Shown here piece by piece: positions 8,103 to 16,989 of a DNA stretch of 64,000 nucleotides. Position 1 is the stretch's first letter; every line of letters begins with the position of its first letter. This DNA comes from Streptomyces scabichelini (GTDB taxonomy: Bacteria > Actinomycetota > Actinomycetes > Streptomycetales > Streptomycetaceae), in the NCBI RefSeq assembly GCF_011045015.1, contig NZ_JAAKZY010000021.1, forward strand, positions 1 to 64,000. Direction: 5' to 3'. The position numbers were made by a program, and so were the translations under genes. The notes under the pieces are model-generated. The model was not told where the DNA came from. It did no database searches and was given only the letters and a program-made list of their open reading frames with translations.

Positions 8103-8959
8103 GCGACTTCCTCGTCTACCTCATCACCGGACTGGGCACCGGCTGCGGCATCGCGCTGATCGGCAGCGGCCTAGTGCTCATCCACCGGGTGACGCGGGTG
8201 GTCAACTTCGCCCAGGGCACCTTCGCCGTCGTCGGGGCGCTGACCGCCATCTCGCTCCTCGACACCGGCCTCCCGCACGGGCTCGCCGAACTGCTCGGGG
8301 TCGCCGTCGCCGCCGTCGTAGGACTGCTCTTCGGCATGATCGCCATCGGCCGGCGGGGCACCTCGCCGCAGGCCGCGCTGATGGTCACCCTGGGACTGGG
8401 CATTCTGGCGTACGCCGTGGAGGTCATGCTCTGGGGGGACCAGGGCCGGTCCTCCGAGGGGCTCTCCGGCGCCGTGACCGTGTTCGGCGCCCGTATCCAG
8501 ACCCACTACCTGCTCATCATCGGCGTCACCATGGCAGTCTTCGCCGCGATGGCCACGCTGTTCGGCCGTACCGACGCGGGCAAGGCCCTCTCCGCGTGCT
8601 CCGCCAACCCGTACGCCGCCCGCGTCGTCGGGATCTCCGTCACCCGCATGGGGCTGATCGCCTTCGCCATCGGCGGCGCTCTCGGCGGTCTGGCCGGCGT
8701 TCTGCTGGCGCCCATGAACTCGATGGCCTTCGACTCCGACGTGGCGCTGATCATCAACGGTTTCGCGGCGGCGGTCGTCGGGTCCATGCATCACATCGGC
8801 CGCACCCTGGCCGGTGCGCTGTTCCTCGGAGTGGCCGAAGCGATGGTCGCGGGCTATGGAAGCGCCACGTACCAGACCGTGGTGGCGCTGGGCCTGGTCC
8901 TGGCGCTGATGATCGGGCAGGCGGCCCGCACCCACAGCGTCGTGGCGGAGGCCGGATGA
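8099..8959 (+). CDS. branched-chain amino acid ABC transporter permease (LivH-like)
   Basis: This is an inner-membrane permease of 286 residues with about eight hydrophobic segments. It shows the LivH hallmarks: an N-terminal LIGSGLVLIHRVTRVVNFAQG segment, close to the family form for this motif, and a central G-rich EAA-type loop (ALGGLAGVLLAPMNSMAFD). The ATG at 8099 overlaps the LivF-like stop codon. It should form a heterodimeric channel with the LivM-like permease, encoded 118 bp downstream. The substrate class follows that of the binding protein and is unknown. Confidence 0.92.
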   Translation: MSDFLVYLITGLGTGCGIALIGSGLVLIHRVTRVVNFAQGTFAVVGALTAISLLDTGLPHGLAELLGVAVAAVVGLLFGMIAIGRRGTSPQAALMVTLGLGILAYAVEVMLWGDQGRSSEGLSGAVTVFGARIQTHYLLIIGVTMAVFAAMATLFGRTDAGKALSACSANPYAARVVGISVTRMGLIAFAIGGALGGLAGVLLAPMNSMAFDSDVALIINGFAAAVVGSMHHIGRTLAGALFLGVAEAMVAGYGSATYQTVVALGLVLALMIGQAARTHSVVAEAG

Positions 8960-9077
8960 CGCCTCATCAGTCCTTTGCGGGACGCCCGCTGCCCTCCGCG
9001 TACACCGGGCGTATGCACGCATGGGGCACCCCGTCCGTGCCTGATCCGTATCCGCCGCACCAGAAAGGCAGCACGAT

Positions 9078-10178
9078 ATGAGCGCCGTCACCTCCGGCCG
9101 TGAACGGGCCGCCTCCCAGCCCCCCGGCGGCGCGGGCGGCACGGGGGACACTGAGTCGTCGGACGCCCGAGGGCCCCTCGGCGCCCGTTTCGTCGGCCGG
9201 GGAAGGCGGGCCGGCCTCGTCGCGGCCGGCGCGGCGGTGGCCGTGACCCTCGCCCTGCCTCCGATGCTGACCGCCAGCCAGCTCTCGGTGTACATCCTGC
9301 TCGCCCTGTCCGCCATGGTCACCGTCGGGCTGAGCCTGCTCATGGGCTACGCGGGCCAGGTCTCCATCGGCCAGGCGTCGTTCTACGCCATCGGCGCCTA
9401 CGCGGCCGGCCTGCTGAGCGTCCACGGCACGCCGCCGCTGCTGGCGCTGGCCGCGGCACCACTGATCGCCGCACTGTTCGCCGCCGCCATCGGTGGACCG
9501 CTGCTGCGGCTGCGCGGGCACCACCTGGCCTTCGCCACCATCGCCCTGCAGCTCATCCTCATCTCCTTGCTCGGCGAGGCGGACTGGGCCGGTGGTTCGG
9601 TCGGTCTGCAGGGCATCCCACGACTCTCCGCCGGAGGTACGGAACTCGGCGAGGACATCCACTACGCCTACCTGGCCTGGGCTGCCGTGGCCGTCACCGT
9701 CCTGGTCGCCCGCAACGTCGTCACCTCACGAGTCGGCCGCGGACTGCGCGCGCTGGCCACCAGCGAGACGGCGGCGAGCGCCAGCGGAGTGCCGGTGGCC
9801 CGCTACAAACTCGCCGTGTTCACCCTGGCCGCCGCGTTCGCCGGACTCGCCGGAGGGATCTACGCCTTCTTCATCGGCTACATCAATCCGGGGTCGTTCC
9901 CGGTCCTGCTGTCCATCCAGTTCCTGGTGATGGCCGTCGTCGGCGGGCTCGGCACCATCTGGGGCGCGCTCCTGGGCGCCACCGCGATCACCCTGATCGT
10001 GCAGTTCCTCAACGACCTGGGCTCCAGGCCGGGCATGCCCGCCAGTGCCCCCAGCATCCTCAACTACGCCGTGTACGCCGCCTTTCTCATCCTCGTCGTG
10101 CTGTTCCTGCCGCGCGGCATCGTCCCCGCACTGCGCGACGCGTGGCAGCGCCGCATCGTGGGGCGAGCGTCCTCGTGA
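9078..10178 (+). CDS. branched-chain amino acid ABC transporter permease (LivM-like)
   Basis: This is the second permease of the importer, 366 residues. The N-terminal 50 residues are Gly/Ser/Arg-rich and cytoplasmic, followed by about ten membrane segments. The LivM signature LSLLMGYAGQVSIGQASFYAIGAYAAGLLSV is clear, as is the C-terminal GGLGTIWGALLGA loop. The start at ATG 9078 has GAAAGG upstream. It closes the importer operon. The next 560 bp contain no gene. Confidence 0.92.
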   Translation: MSAVTSGRERAASQPPGGAGGTGDTESSDARGPLGARFVGRGRRAGLVAAGAAVAVTLALPPMLTASQLSVYILLALSAMVTVGLSLLMGYAGQVSIGQASFYAIGAYAAGLLSVHGTPPLLALAAAPLIAALFAAAIGGPLLRLRGHHLAFATIALQLILISLLGEADWAGGSVGLQGIPRLSAGGTELGEDIHYAYLAWAAVAVTVLVARNVVTSRVGRGLRALATSETAASASGVPVARYKLAVFTLAAAFAGLAGGIYAFFIGYINPGSFPVLLSIQFLVMAVVGGLGTIWGALLGATAITLIVQFLNDLGSRPGMPASAPSILNYAVYAAFLILVVLFLPRGIVPALRDAWQRRIVGRASS

Positions 10179-10739
10179 TATGTCGCGCTGAGTCTCCGCT
10201 ACGCGTTGGAAGGGGAATCCGCTGCGGGCGGGTCCGAGACCGATCCCCGAACTGGCGCGATCGGCTTCGGATCGGCTGAGCCGGTCCTCCAGCAGGCCTT
10301 CGGGACGCGTTCGGGACGCAAGGACAGGAACGGACTGAGAAGGAGTGAGTACCACCCGCCTCACTGAGGGCCTGTTCTGCCCTGCTTCCGACTCCTGAAT
10401 ATCGCCCCCTACCGATATGAGCGGCAGGCCGCTGACTCCTCGGCTATGGAGGTAGTGACATGCGTCGGTCTGGGCGCTGCCGCTCCTACCAAACCAGCCT
10501 CGAACGGCCAGTCCGCGCGGACATCAGGGCACACCGAACGACGCCCTTCCGCTCGGACTTGCGGGTGGAAACTGATCGGTTTACGATGAGGGGGAACCGA
10601 TCAGTTTTTCGTCGCGGCAGCATGCTGAGATTCCCGCGACCTCAGTCTCCATCCAACAATTTCGGCGTCCCGCTGCCGGTGCCCCGCGCCCGCCTGGAGC
10701 AGCAAACACCAGTTTCCTGAGACCGGAGAAGGTATCGGA
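10179..10739. other. intergenic region with a TetR-regulated promoter
   Basis: No gene is recognised in this 560-bp gap. Near its right end it contains two palindromic operator half-pairs flanking a good promoter, annotated separately. Short open frames here lack domains and ribosome binding sites. Confidence 0.55.
10559..10608 (+). promoter_or_regulatory. promoter with paired GATC-palindrome operators (DUF1330 gene)
   Basis: Two operator-like palindromes, AAACTGATCGGTTT (10569-10582) and AACCGATCAGTTTT (10595-10608), have centres 25 bp apart. A -35-like TTGCGG (10559-10564) and a -10-like TACGAT (10582-10587) with 17-bp spacing overlap the first site and the gap, so bound repressor would block RNA polymerase. 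The same site type recurs at 11519, 13858 and 15671. Confidence 0.75.
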
Positions 10740-11111
10740 ATGAGTGCGAATCCGCAGAAGAAAAAATTTTACGCCCTGAATATGTTTGACGTGGTCGACG
10801 TGGAGAAGTACCTTGCGTATTTCAGCCGCCTGCCCGAAGTGGCTCCGAAATATGGTGGTCGAATGGTGGCGTTTGGCCGTTTCCGGGACAGCGTAGCCGG
10901 TGACCTCGCACCACGGCAGGTTCTGTTTCTCGTTGAATGGGATTCCGAAGAGGCGTTCAACAGCTTCCGGGACGATCCGGACCTGGCCGACTTGCATCCG
11001 CTGCGGGAGAACGGGACGGCGGCCTATGTCTGGCAGACGTTCGATGGTTCCGATATGAGCGACCCCGCCGACGTTTCGCTCGACGATGTACTGGCGGTGC
11101 TCAAGCCTTAA
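10740..11111 (+). CDS. DUF1330 family protein
   Basis: This is a 123-residue protein of the dimeric alpha/beta-barrel DUF1330 family. It has the family layout: an N-terminal YALNMFDVVDVEKYLAYFSRLPEVAPKYGGRMVAFGR strand-helix unit and the central QVLFLVEWDSEEAFNSFRDDPDLADL segment. The biochemical role of the family is not established; members often sit with oxidoreductases. The ATG at 10740 has GGAGAAGG about 7 bases upstream. Expression should be controlled by the paired operators at 10569-10608. A hairpin terminator follows at 11127. Confidence 0.85.
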   Translation: MSANPQKKKFYALNMFDVVDVEKYLAYFSRLPEVAPKYGGRMVAFGRFRDSVAGDLAPRQVLFLVEWDSEEAFNSFRDDPDLADLHPLRENGTAAYVWQTFDGSDMSDPADVSLDDVLAVLKP

Positions 11112-11126
11112 CCCCGGCATTTCATG

Positions 11127-11155
11127 ACGGCTCGTCAGTGCAACTGACGGGCCGT
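11127..11155 (+). terminator. hairpin terminator after the DUF1330 gene
   Basis: A 13-bp stem, ACGGCTCGTCAGT with ACTGACGGGCCGT (one G-T pair) around a 3-base loop, is followed by TTTCGG. It begins 15 bases after the stop codon. Confidence 0.75.
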
Positions 11156-11271
11156 TTCGGCTTGTTGGGCTGATGGCGGGCAGCGTGAGGGCCCGGCTGT
11201 CGCGTGGGGTGCCCGCCGGGTTCCACGGCTCCGGTGGGGTTGTGCTGCTCGCAGGGAAGGGAACGATCTGG

Positions 11272-11487
11272 TCAGCCGGGGTTCGGCAGCGCTTCGAGCC
11301 GGGCGCCGGCGGTGACGCAGCTCCACCGCGGCGATACCCCAGCGGCGCGGCACAACGTGTCGACGCCGATGCCGCCGATGCGGTCGCTTTGTTCGTGGAA
11401 CGGCTGCGCCGCGACGTCGAGCAGTCGATCAGGCGTCGAGACAGCACCGGCGGCCGGCGCGGACGTCGGCGCTGTCGGGTTGCTCAC
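11272..11487 (-). pseudogene. TetR N-terminal fragment (decayed)
   Basis: In this frame the segment TPDRLLDVAAQPFHEQSDRIGGIGVDTLCRAAGVS matches a TetR helix-turn-helix and resembles that of the intact regulator at 13904 (RLLEAAATLTYRDGVGIGIDALCKAAGVS). After VS the homology stops and no ligand-binding domain follows. It lies divergently upstream of the MFS gene, the usual place for a pump's repressor, so it is probably the remains of the original local regulator. Confidence 0.6.
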
Positions 11488-11509
11488 AGATCAGAGACGT
11501 CCGGTTCAC

Positions 11510-11559
11510 TTGCACCGTGGAAACCGATCTGTTTCCCTATGTGGAAACAGATCGGTTTC
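11510..11559 (+). promoter_or_regulatory. paired GATC-palindrome operators before the MFS gene
   Basis: GGAAACCGATCTGTTTCC (11519-11536) and GGAAACAGATCGGTTTC (11543-11559) have centres 24 bp apart. A TTGCAC at 11510-11515 could be the -35. The -10 is less clear (around TCCCTAT). This is the same arrangement as at 10569 and 15671. Confidence 0.75.
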
Positions 11560-11599
11560 ATGCCGGTGTGCAGCCCATGACCAGCAACAAAGGGAAAAC

Positions 11600-13099
11600 A
11601 TGACTACCACCTACGATCCGGGGGCGCCTGCCTCCGGGAAAACAGACTCGGGCCGCCGTGGCTCACATGCCGTGCGCTGGTGGGTGCTCGTCGTGCTGGG
11701 AGTGGCACAGCTCATGGTCACGCTCGATGCGACCGTCGTGAACATTGCGCTGCCCGAAGCGCAACATGACCTCGGTTTCAGTGACGGCAGCCGGCAGTGG
11801 GTCATCACGGGGTACGCCCTGGCGTTCGGCAGCCTGCTGCTACTCGGGGGCCGACTCGGTGACATGTTCGGCCGACGTGCGACCTTCGTGACCGGTCTGA
11901 TCGGCTTCGCGGGCGCGTCCGTCGTCGGCGGCGCGGCCACCAGCTTCGAACTGCTCGTCGCGGCACGTGTGGCCCAGGGCCTGTTCGCCGCGCTGCTCGC
12001 GCCCGCGGCGCTCTCGCTGCTCAGCGTGACCTTCACCCAGCCGGTCGAAAGGGCGAAGGCGTTCGGCATCTTCAGTGCGTTGTCCGGTGCGGGCGCCGCG
12101 GTCGGGCTGCTGCTCGGCGGCATGCTGACCGAATGGGCGTCGTGGCGCTGGGTGATGTACGTGAACGTCATTTTCGCGGGCGTCGCGCTGGTCGGTGCGT
12201 TGCTGTGGCTGGCCAAGCCTGTGGTCACCGAGCGGCCCAAGCTCGACATTCCGGGCACCGTCGTGGTGAGCGCCGCCCTGTTCGGCATCGTCTACGGGTT
12301 CGCGCACGTCGAATCCACCAGTTGGACCGACCCGGTCGCCCTCGGCTCCATGATCAGCGGCGTGGTGCTGCTCGCGGTATTCGCATGGCTGGAGCTCAGG
12401 GTCGCGCATCCGCTGCTGCCGCTGCGAGTCGTGCTGGACCGGACCCGAGGCGGTTCGTTCCTGGCCGTGTTCGTCATGGGCATGGGAATGTTCTCGATCT
12501 TCCTGTTCCTGACCTACTACCTGGAGGCCAGCATCGGCTACTCGCCGATCGAGGCCGGTCTGTCCTTCCTGCCGATGGTCGGGGGCATCGTCGCCTCGTC
12601 GACCACGGTGCCTTCACTGCTGCTGCCCAGGGTCGGTCCGAAAGTCGTGGTCAGCGTCGGCTTCCTGGTCGCCGCATCCGGTATGGCCTTGCTGACCCAG
12701 CTCACGCTCAACAGCGCCTACGTCGCCAACATCATGCCGGGCATGATCCTGCTGGGCCTCGGTATCGGCGGGGTGATGACCACCGCGTTCCAGGGTGCGA
12801 CCGCAGGCGTGCACCACGAGGACGCCGGCGTCGCCTCGGCGCTGATCAACACCAGCCAGCAGGTGGGTGGCTCGATCAGCACGGCGCTGCTGACCACCGT
12901 TGCCTCATCGGCCGCGACCGACTACCTGTCCTCGCACAAGCCCGGCGCGCTGACCGTGGCGCAGGCCGGGGTCGAGAGCTACACGGCCACCCTGGCGTGG
13001 GGCGCCGGAATCTTCGCGGTCGGTGCGGTACTCGCGGCGTTCCTGTTGCCGAATGCGGCCCTGGCACCGTCGGAGGGCGAGCCCGTGATCGCCCACTGA
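11600..13099 (+). CDS. MFS drug/metabolite exporter, DHA2 (14-TM) type
   Basis: This is a proton-driven efflux pump of 499 residues with about 14 membrane segments, typical of the EmrB/QacA (DHA2) group. Visible motifs are LDATVVNIALP in TM1 (motif D1), the loop 2-3 motif GGRLGDMFGRR (motif A), and the GxGxAVGLLLGGMLTE stretch in TM5 (motif C). The ATG at 11600 has AAGGGA upstream. Paired operators 40-80 bp before the start suggest repression by the TetR protein at 13904. The exported compound is unknown. The pump lies outside the NRPS cluster proper and has its own counterpart there (31,488), so a link with the cluster is uncertain. Confidence 0.9.
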   Translation: MTTTYDPGAPASGKTDSGRRGSHAVRWWVLVVLGVAQLMVTLDATVVNIALPEAQHDLGFSDGSRQWVITGYALAFGSLLLLGGRLGDMFGRRATFVTGLIGFAGASVVGGAATSFELLVAARVAQGLFAALLAPAALSLLSVTFTQPVERAKAFGIFSALSGAGAAVGLLLGGMLTEWASWRWVMYVNVIFAGVALVGALLWLAKPVVTERPKLDIPGTVVVSAALFGIVYGFAHVESTSWTDPVALGSMISGVVLLAVFAWLELRVAHPLLPLRVVLDRTRGGSFLAVFVMGMGMFSIFLFLTYYLEASIGYSPIEAGLSFLPMVGGIVASSTTVPSLLLPRVGPKVVVSVGFLVAASGMALLTQLTLNSAYVANIMPGMILLGLGIGGVMTTAFQGATAGVHHEDAGVASALINTSQQVGGSISTALLTTVASSAATDYLSSHKPGALTVAQAGVESYTATLAWGAGIFAVGAVLAAFLLPNAALAPSEGEPVIAH

Positions 13100-13903
13100 G
13101 CCTGAATCCACCGAGGTACGCGCTTGTCACGACGAGTGAACTGTGGGAAATGCCCTGCTACCTGCGCTGATTGGCTCCCTCAAGGCACAGATCAGCGAAG
13201 GAAGACAGGGCATCTCCGAGATGGCTCCCACATCTACCCGCGCGATCCGTCTTCAGAAAACTGATCACCACAGGTAGCGGGCACCGTCCGTCAACACGCC
13301 TCAGATCCACGATGTGTGAATTCACGCAGCTGATGGGCACGCTGGTCATGCCGGGTGGGGTTGGCCTCATAGGGTGGACGCCTCCTACGTGCCGCTGCTG
13401 CGGCCGTACTCGGCGTGCGCCATCGCGGTCTCCGAGATCGGTGTGCTGACCTCCTTGCCGTGTTCGGCACGCCCGGCATGCTGGTGGTCACGTTGTTCTG
13501 TGTCGCAATGCGGTGCCGACGGCCGGTGCCACCACCCCCTCAAGGTGCTGCCCGTCTGCTACCGCTTCCTCGCGGAGTCCGAGCCGCTGCGGCGGATCAC
13601 CGGCGGTCCGCTCGATCGTCTGCAACGGCGTCCAGGGGGCACGGGCCTGGACCGGGGCTGGGTGAGGATGACCGTCGGCCTCATCGCGGCCGCACGCTTC
13701 GGCTTCGGAAGTGACGGGCTGGTTCCGGCCGGCAGGGGCTGAGGCGCATCCCCGACGAGGCGAAGCCCGAGAAGACCGCCCGCCGGCGTAGCGGAACCGC
13801 ACTCACATGCCCGCTCGGCGTGGGCGGCGCCAACGTAGCTCCCCGGCAAAACGTCAAAAACCGATCGGTTTCCATTTCGTCCACATCGAGTTAATCTCGC
13901 AGT
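13100..13903. other. gap with no intact gene
   Basis: About 800 bp separate the MFS and TetR genes. Open frames at 13171-13449 and 13374-13742 have no recognisable domain, poor start signals and interruptions in alternative frames, so I treat the region as decayed coding DNA of unknown origin. One operator palindrome (13858-13871) lies at its right end. Confidence 0.5.
13858..13871. promoter_or_regulatory. GATC-palindrome operator before the TetR gene
   Basis: AAACCGATCGGTTT is a perfect 14-bp palindrome, 33 bp before the TetR start at 13904. It is a single site, unlike the double sites before the other three genes, which suits autoregulation. Confidence 0.8.
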
Positions 13904-14473
13904 ATGACCACCGTAGTGAAGCCGAGTTCCAGAGAGCGGCTGCTGGAGGCAGCGGCCACGCTCACCTACCGAGACGGTGTCGGCATCGGCATCGACGCCC
14001 TGTGCAAGGCGGCCGGAGTGTCAAAGCGCTCCATGTACCAGCTGTTCGAGAGCAAGGATGAACTGCTGGCAGCAAGCCTGGAGGAACGCGCCTCCGCCTT
14101 CGTGGCCGGGCTCCTGCCCCCAGCGGACGACGGCCGTTCACCCCGCGAGCGGATCCTGTACGTCTTCGAGCAGCTGGAGTCGCAGTCGGGTGCGCCCGAG
14201 TTCCGAGGCTGCCGATACCTGGCTGTCCAGGTTGAGCTCAAGGATCAGAGCCACCCTGCGAGCCGGGTGGCCCACCGGATCAAGGCGAATTTGACGGGTT
14301 TCCTCCGTGCCGAGGCCGAGAAGGGTGGCGCGAGTGATCCCGACCTGCTGGCCCGGCAGCTGATCCTGGTCTTCGACGGCGCCAGCGCCCGCGCGGGGAT
14401 CGGGGCCGACAAACTGACGGGGCTCATCGCGCCCACTGTGGCCGCCCTGCTCGATACGGCAGGCATGCGCTGA
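13904..14473 (+). CDS. TetR family regulator controlling the GATC-palindrome regulon
   Basis: This is a 189-residue repressor-type regulator. The N-terminal helix-turn-helix is at residues 8-55 (SRERLLEAAATLTYRDGVGIGIDALCKAAGVSKRSMYQLFESKDELLAASL), followed by a C-terminal ligand-binding domain with a cysteine in EFRGCRYL. The ATG is at 13904. A perfect copy of the operator AAACCGATCGGTTT lies just upstream, and related paired sites precede the DUF1330, MFS and NmrA genes, so this is the likely regulator of all four. The regulon composition (reductase, pump, small dimeric protein) suggests a response to a reactive or toxic small molecule (inference). Confidence 0.88.
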   Translation: MTTVVKPSSRERLLEAAATLTYRDGVGIGIDALCKAAGVSKRSMYQLFESKDELLAASLEERASAFVAGLLPPADDGRSPRERILYVFEQLESQSGAPEFRGCRYLAVQVELKDQSHPASRVAHRIKANLTGFLRAEAEKGGASDPDLLARQLILVFDGASARAGIGADKLTGLIAPTVAALLDTAGMR

Positions 14474-14498
14474 CGCATCGCGTTTCCGGAACGCTCCA

Positions 14499-14640
14499 TT
14501 ACTGCCCTGTGCTCAGGGGAAGCCCCATGGCCGCAAGGGCGTTGCCGAGCATGCCGCAGGCGAAGAAGCTCGCGGTCTCCTCGCTGTCGGCGCCGAGCGA
14601 CAGGTGCGCGGCCTCCCAGATACGCACTGCTGAGCCTGTC
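14499..14640 (-). pseudogene. TetR C-terminal fragment (decayed)
   Basis: Reading the minus strand gives IWEAAHLSLGADSEETASFFACGMLGNALAAMGLPL and a TAA at 14499-14501, which looks like the C-terminal dimerisation helices of a TetR regulator. No N-terminal domain is joined to it. It overlaps no intact gene. Confidence 0.5.
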
Positions 14641-15364
14641 GCAGTACAGCGGCGTGCGGACAGCCGGTCTGCGCGGACTCAGGGTGCGCGCCGAGACCGG
14701 GCTCGGCGGCCGAGTACTCACCAGGGGCGGCCGGCCAAGGTGACCGACTACAGGTCGGCCCGCTCGATCACCCACGACTACGACCGCCCCGTGCTGACGG
14801 AGGGGATCCGCTCCGTCGTCGCCGTGCCCGTTCTTGGTGTCCGGTACGGTGCGTGCGGTGCTCTACGGGGCCAGTCGAGGCCCGGCCCCGTTCGGGGACC
14901 GGGCGGCCGACGCGGTTGCCGACGCCTCCCGGCGACTGGCCGCCGAGCTCGCCATCCGTGACGAGGTAGACCACCGCCTGCGCCTGCGGGACGCAGCACA
15001 GGGCAGCGCTGTGGGCAGGTCGCGGGGCGTGCCATTGGAAGAACTCCGCCAGGTCCACGCCGAGTTGCGGCGCATGGCCCAGCAGGTGCCCGACGATGAC
15101 CTGCGCGGCCAGCTGCTCGACGCGGCTGGGCGGCTGGCCGGGCCGTCCGCCGCCCACTCGGCGCCGGGCCCGCGGCTGTCACCCCGGGAACTCGACGTCC
15201 TGACGCAGGTGGCGCTGGGCTGCAACAACGCCGAAGCCGGGCGCAGGCTGTCGCTGCTGCCCGAAACCGTCAGATCGTATCTGCGCAGTGCGATGCGCAA
15301 GTTGGGAGCCGGCACCCGCTTCGAGGCAGTGGTTGCCGCACGTCGACAGGGTCTGCTGCCCTAG
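14630..15364 (+). pseudogene. LuxR-type (GAF-HTH) regulator, frameshifted
   Basis: Three reading frames must be joined to recover one regulator. About 14630-14735 encodes LRGLRVRAETGLGGRVLTRGGRP, about 14736-14850 encodes AKVTDYRSARSITHDYDRPVLTEGIRSVVAVPV, and 14834-15364 encodes VRAVLYGASRGPAPFGDRAAD through a C-terminal LuxR helix-turn-helix (LSPRELDVLTQVALGCNNAEAGRRLSLLPETVRSYLRSAMRKLGA). The N-terminal part resembles a GAF sensor domain. Two frameshifts and a missing N-terminus indicate a dead gene, although the last 176 residues (from GTG/ATG near 14834) could still make a free HTH protein. Confidence 0.65.
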
Positions 15365-15855
15365 TCGTCCCGTTCGGGTCGGGGTCGGCTGACATCGAAT
15401 CCGCGGACAACGCCACGCCCACCGAACTGCGCACTGTGCGCAATGAGTCGGGAAACGGTAAACCGGCTCTGGATCCCAAACGCGATCAGACCGCTGGGCG
15501 CCGCGAGGTCAACCTGAGTACCGGCGCCGACCGCCATCACGTGGACCACCTTCGGCTTCCGCAACGCCGACACCGGCGCCTACGTACGCGGTGCGTGACC
15601 GCGCGCCGAGCGCGCAGGTATCTCCGCACCGCTCAACTGTGAGGAACCGGACCCCGGTGCTTGCCGCCCGGAAACCGATCGGTGTACGGTATGAGAAACC
15701 GATCGGTTTCTGAGGTGCTCGTGACCTACGGGTATCGGCGCAGCGTCCGTCGGTCGGTGCCGTTGATCGCCAAGCTGATGCAGGGATCAGTCCCTAATGC
15801 GCTGTACCCGGCGCGTGCTGATCGCGTGCGTACTCAACCTCCGGAGTCAAAGACC
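15365..15855. other. intergenic region before the NmrA gene
   Basis: This gap holds no recognised gene. Its right half carries the paired operators and promoter at 15661-15710. Short open frames on both strands between 15365 and 15650 show no domain. Confidence 0.5.
15661..15710 (+). promoter_or_regulatory. promoter with paired GATC-palindrome operators (NmrA gene)
   Basis: GAAACCGATCGGTGTAC (15671-15687) and GAAACCGATCGGTTTC (15695-15710) have centres 24 bp apart. TTGCCG (15661-15666) and TACGGT (15685-15690) with 18-bp spacing form a plausible promoter overlapped by the first site. The transcript leader would be about 150 nt. Confidence 0.78.
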
Positions 15856-16953
15856 ATGTCTTCTCATGCCACCTCCACCATCTTCGTCATCGGAGGTACA
15901 GGGGCCCAAGGGATACCCATCGTCCGCGCTCTTGTCGCCGACAAGAAGTACTCCGTCCGGGTCCTGACCCGGGATGCCGCATCCCCCCGGGCCCAGGCTC
16001 TCCTCGCACTCGGCAACGTCTCCATCCTCGAAGGGTCGTTCGCCGACGAGGACGTGCTACGCGAAGGTTTTCGGGACTGTGACGGGGCGTTCATCAACAT
16101 CGACGGGTTCAACACAGGCGAGAAGACCGAGACCTACTGGGCCATCCGCACTTACGAGATAGCGATCGAAGCAGGAATCAAGTTCTTCGTTTACGGAAAC
16201 CTCGACTACGCCCTCAAGAAGTCAGGCTACGACTCCAGGTTCCGCACCGGCCACTATGACGGTAAAGGCCGCATGGCCGAATGGGTACTGTTCCAGAACG
16301 AGAAGAACAGGGACCGCATGGGAGCAGCGGTCTTCACCTCGGGTCCCTACATCGAGATGGTGATCTCGCCGCTCACGCCCATGCAACCCAGCATCGAGGA
16401 CGGCGTCGTCACGTGGCGAGTTCCGCTTGGCGAGGGAGCCGTTCCGCATGTGGCTCTCGAAGACTGCGGATTCTATGTCCGCTGGCTCTTCGATCATCCG
16501 GAACGAGCCAATGGCATGGACCTCGAAGTCGCCATCGAGCACATGACCTACGCCGATATGGCTGCGGCATTCGAGAAGGTCACCGGGCATCCGGCCCAGT
16601 ACATCGACACCGATCTGGAAACATATTGGAACAGTCCGGACCTGAAGGGGATCGCTGATTACCCTGCCGGATACAATGCCGATCCCAACGACAAGAGCAG
16701 CATGAGCTTCCGCGACAATTTCACGGGCTTCTGGAACGTGTGGAAGCACGGAATCATCACCAGGGACTACGCCCTGCTCGACGAAATCCACCCCAACAGG
16801 ATCAGAAGCGCTGAGGAGTGGTTCCGCCGCGAAGACCAGTTGGGAAGGGAACTTGGCAAGGGAAGTCTCTGGGAGAGGGTCCAGCCTGAGAACTGGACCA
16901 TGGACTCCGCGGTCCTCAAGAGCAGCGCGGATTTCAGGACGGGCAAATTGTAG
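15856..16953 (+). CDS. NmrA-like NAD(P)-binding reductase
   Basis: This is a 365-residue atypical short-chain dehydrogenase of the NmrA / HSCARG family, which uses a Rossmann fold to bind NAD(P) and acts as a redox sensor or a reductase. The N-terminal IFVIGGTGAQGIPIVRAL gives the GGxGxxG dinucleotide motif. The middle (EAGIKFFVYGNLDYALKK) follows the family layout. There is no YxxxK catalytic pair in the usual place. The ATG at 15856 has GGAG nine bases upstream. Paired operators at 15671-15710 place it under the TetR protein at 13904. The substrate is unknown. Confidence 0.85.
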   Translation: MSSHATSTIFVIGGTGAQGIPIVRALVADKKYSVRVLTRDAASPRAQALLALGNVSILEGSFADEDVLREGFRDCDGAFINIDGFNTGEKTETYWAIRTYEIAIEAGIKFFVYGNLDYALKKSGYDSRFRTGHYDGKGRMAEWVLFQNEKNRDRMGAAVFTSGPYIEMVISPLTPMQPSIEDGVVTWRVPLGEGAVPHVALEDCGFYVRWLFDHPERANGMDLEVAIEHMTYADMAAAFEKVTGHPAQYIDTDLETYWNSPDLKGIADYPAGYNADPNDKSSMSFRDNFTGFWNVWKHGIITRDYALLDEIHPNRIRSAEEWFRREDQLGRELGKGSLWERVQPENWTMDSAVLKSSADFRTGKL

Positions 16954-16989
16954 ACGGGCGCGATCAGTACGGCCAACACCTCAAGCGAG

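Noticed and set aside
13374..13742. 122-codon plus-strand open frame as a gene
   Set aside because: No domain or good ribosome binding site, abnormal composition, and competing frames of similar quality; treated as decayed DNA.
14834..15364. Intact LuxR regulator
   Set aside because: The C-terminal HTH is complete, but the expected N-terminal sensor lies in two other frames upstream, so a frameshifted pseudogene is the better call.
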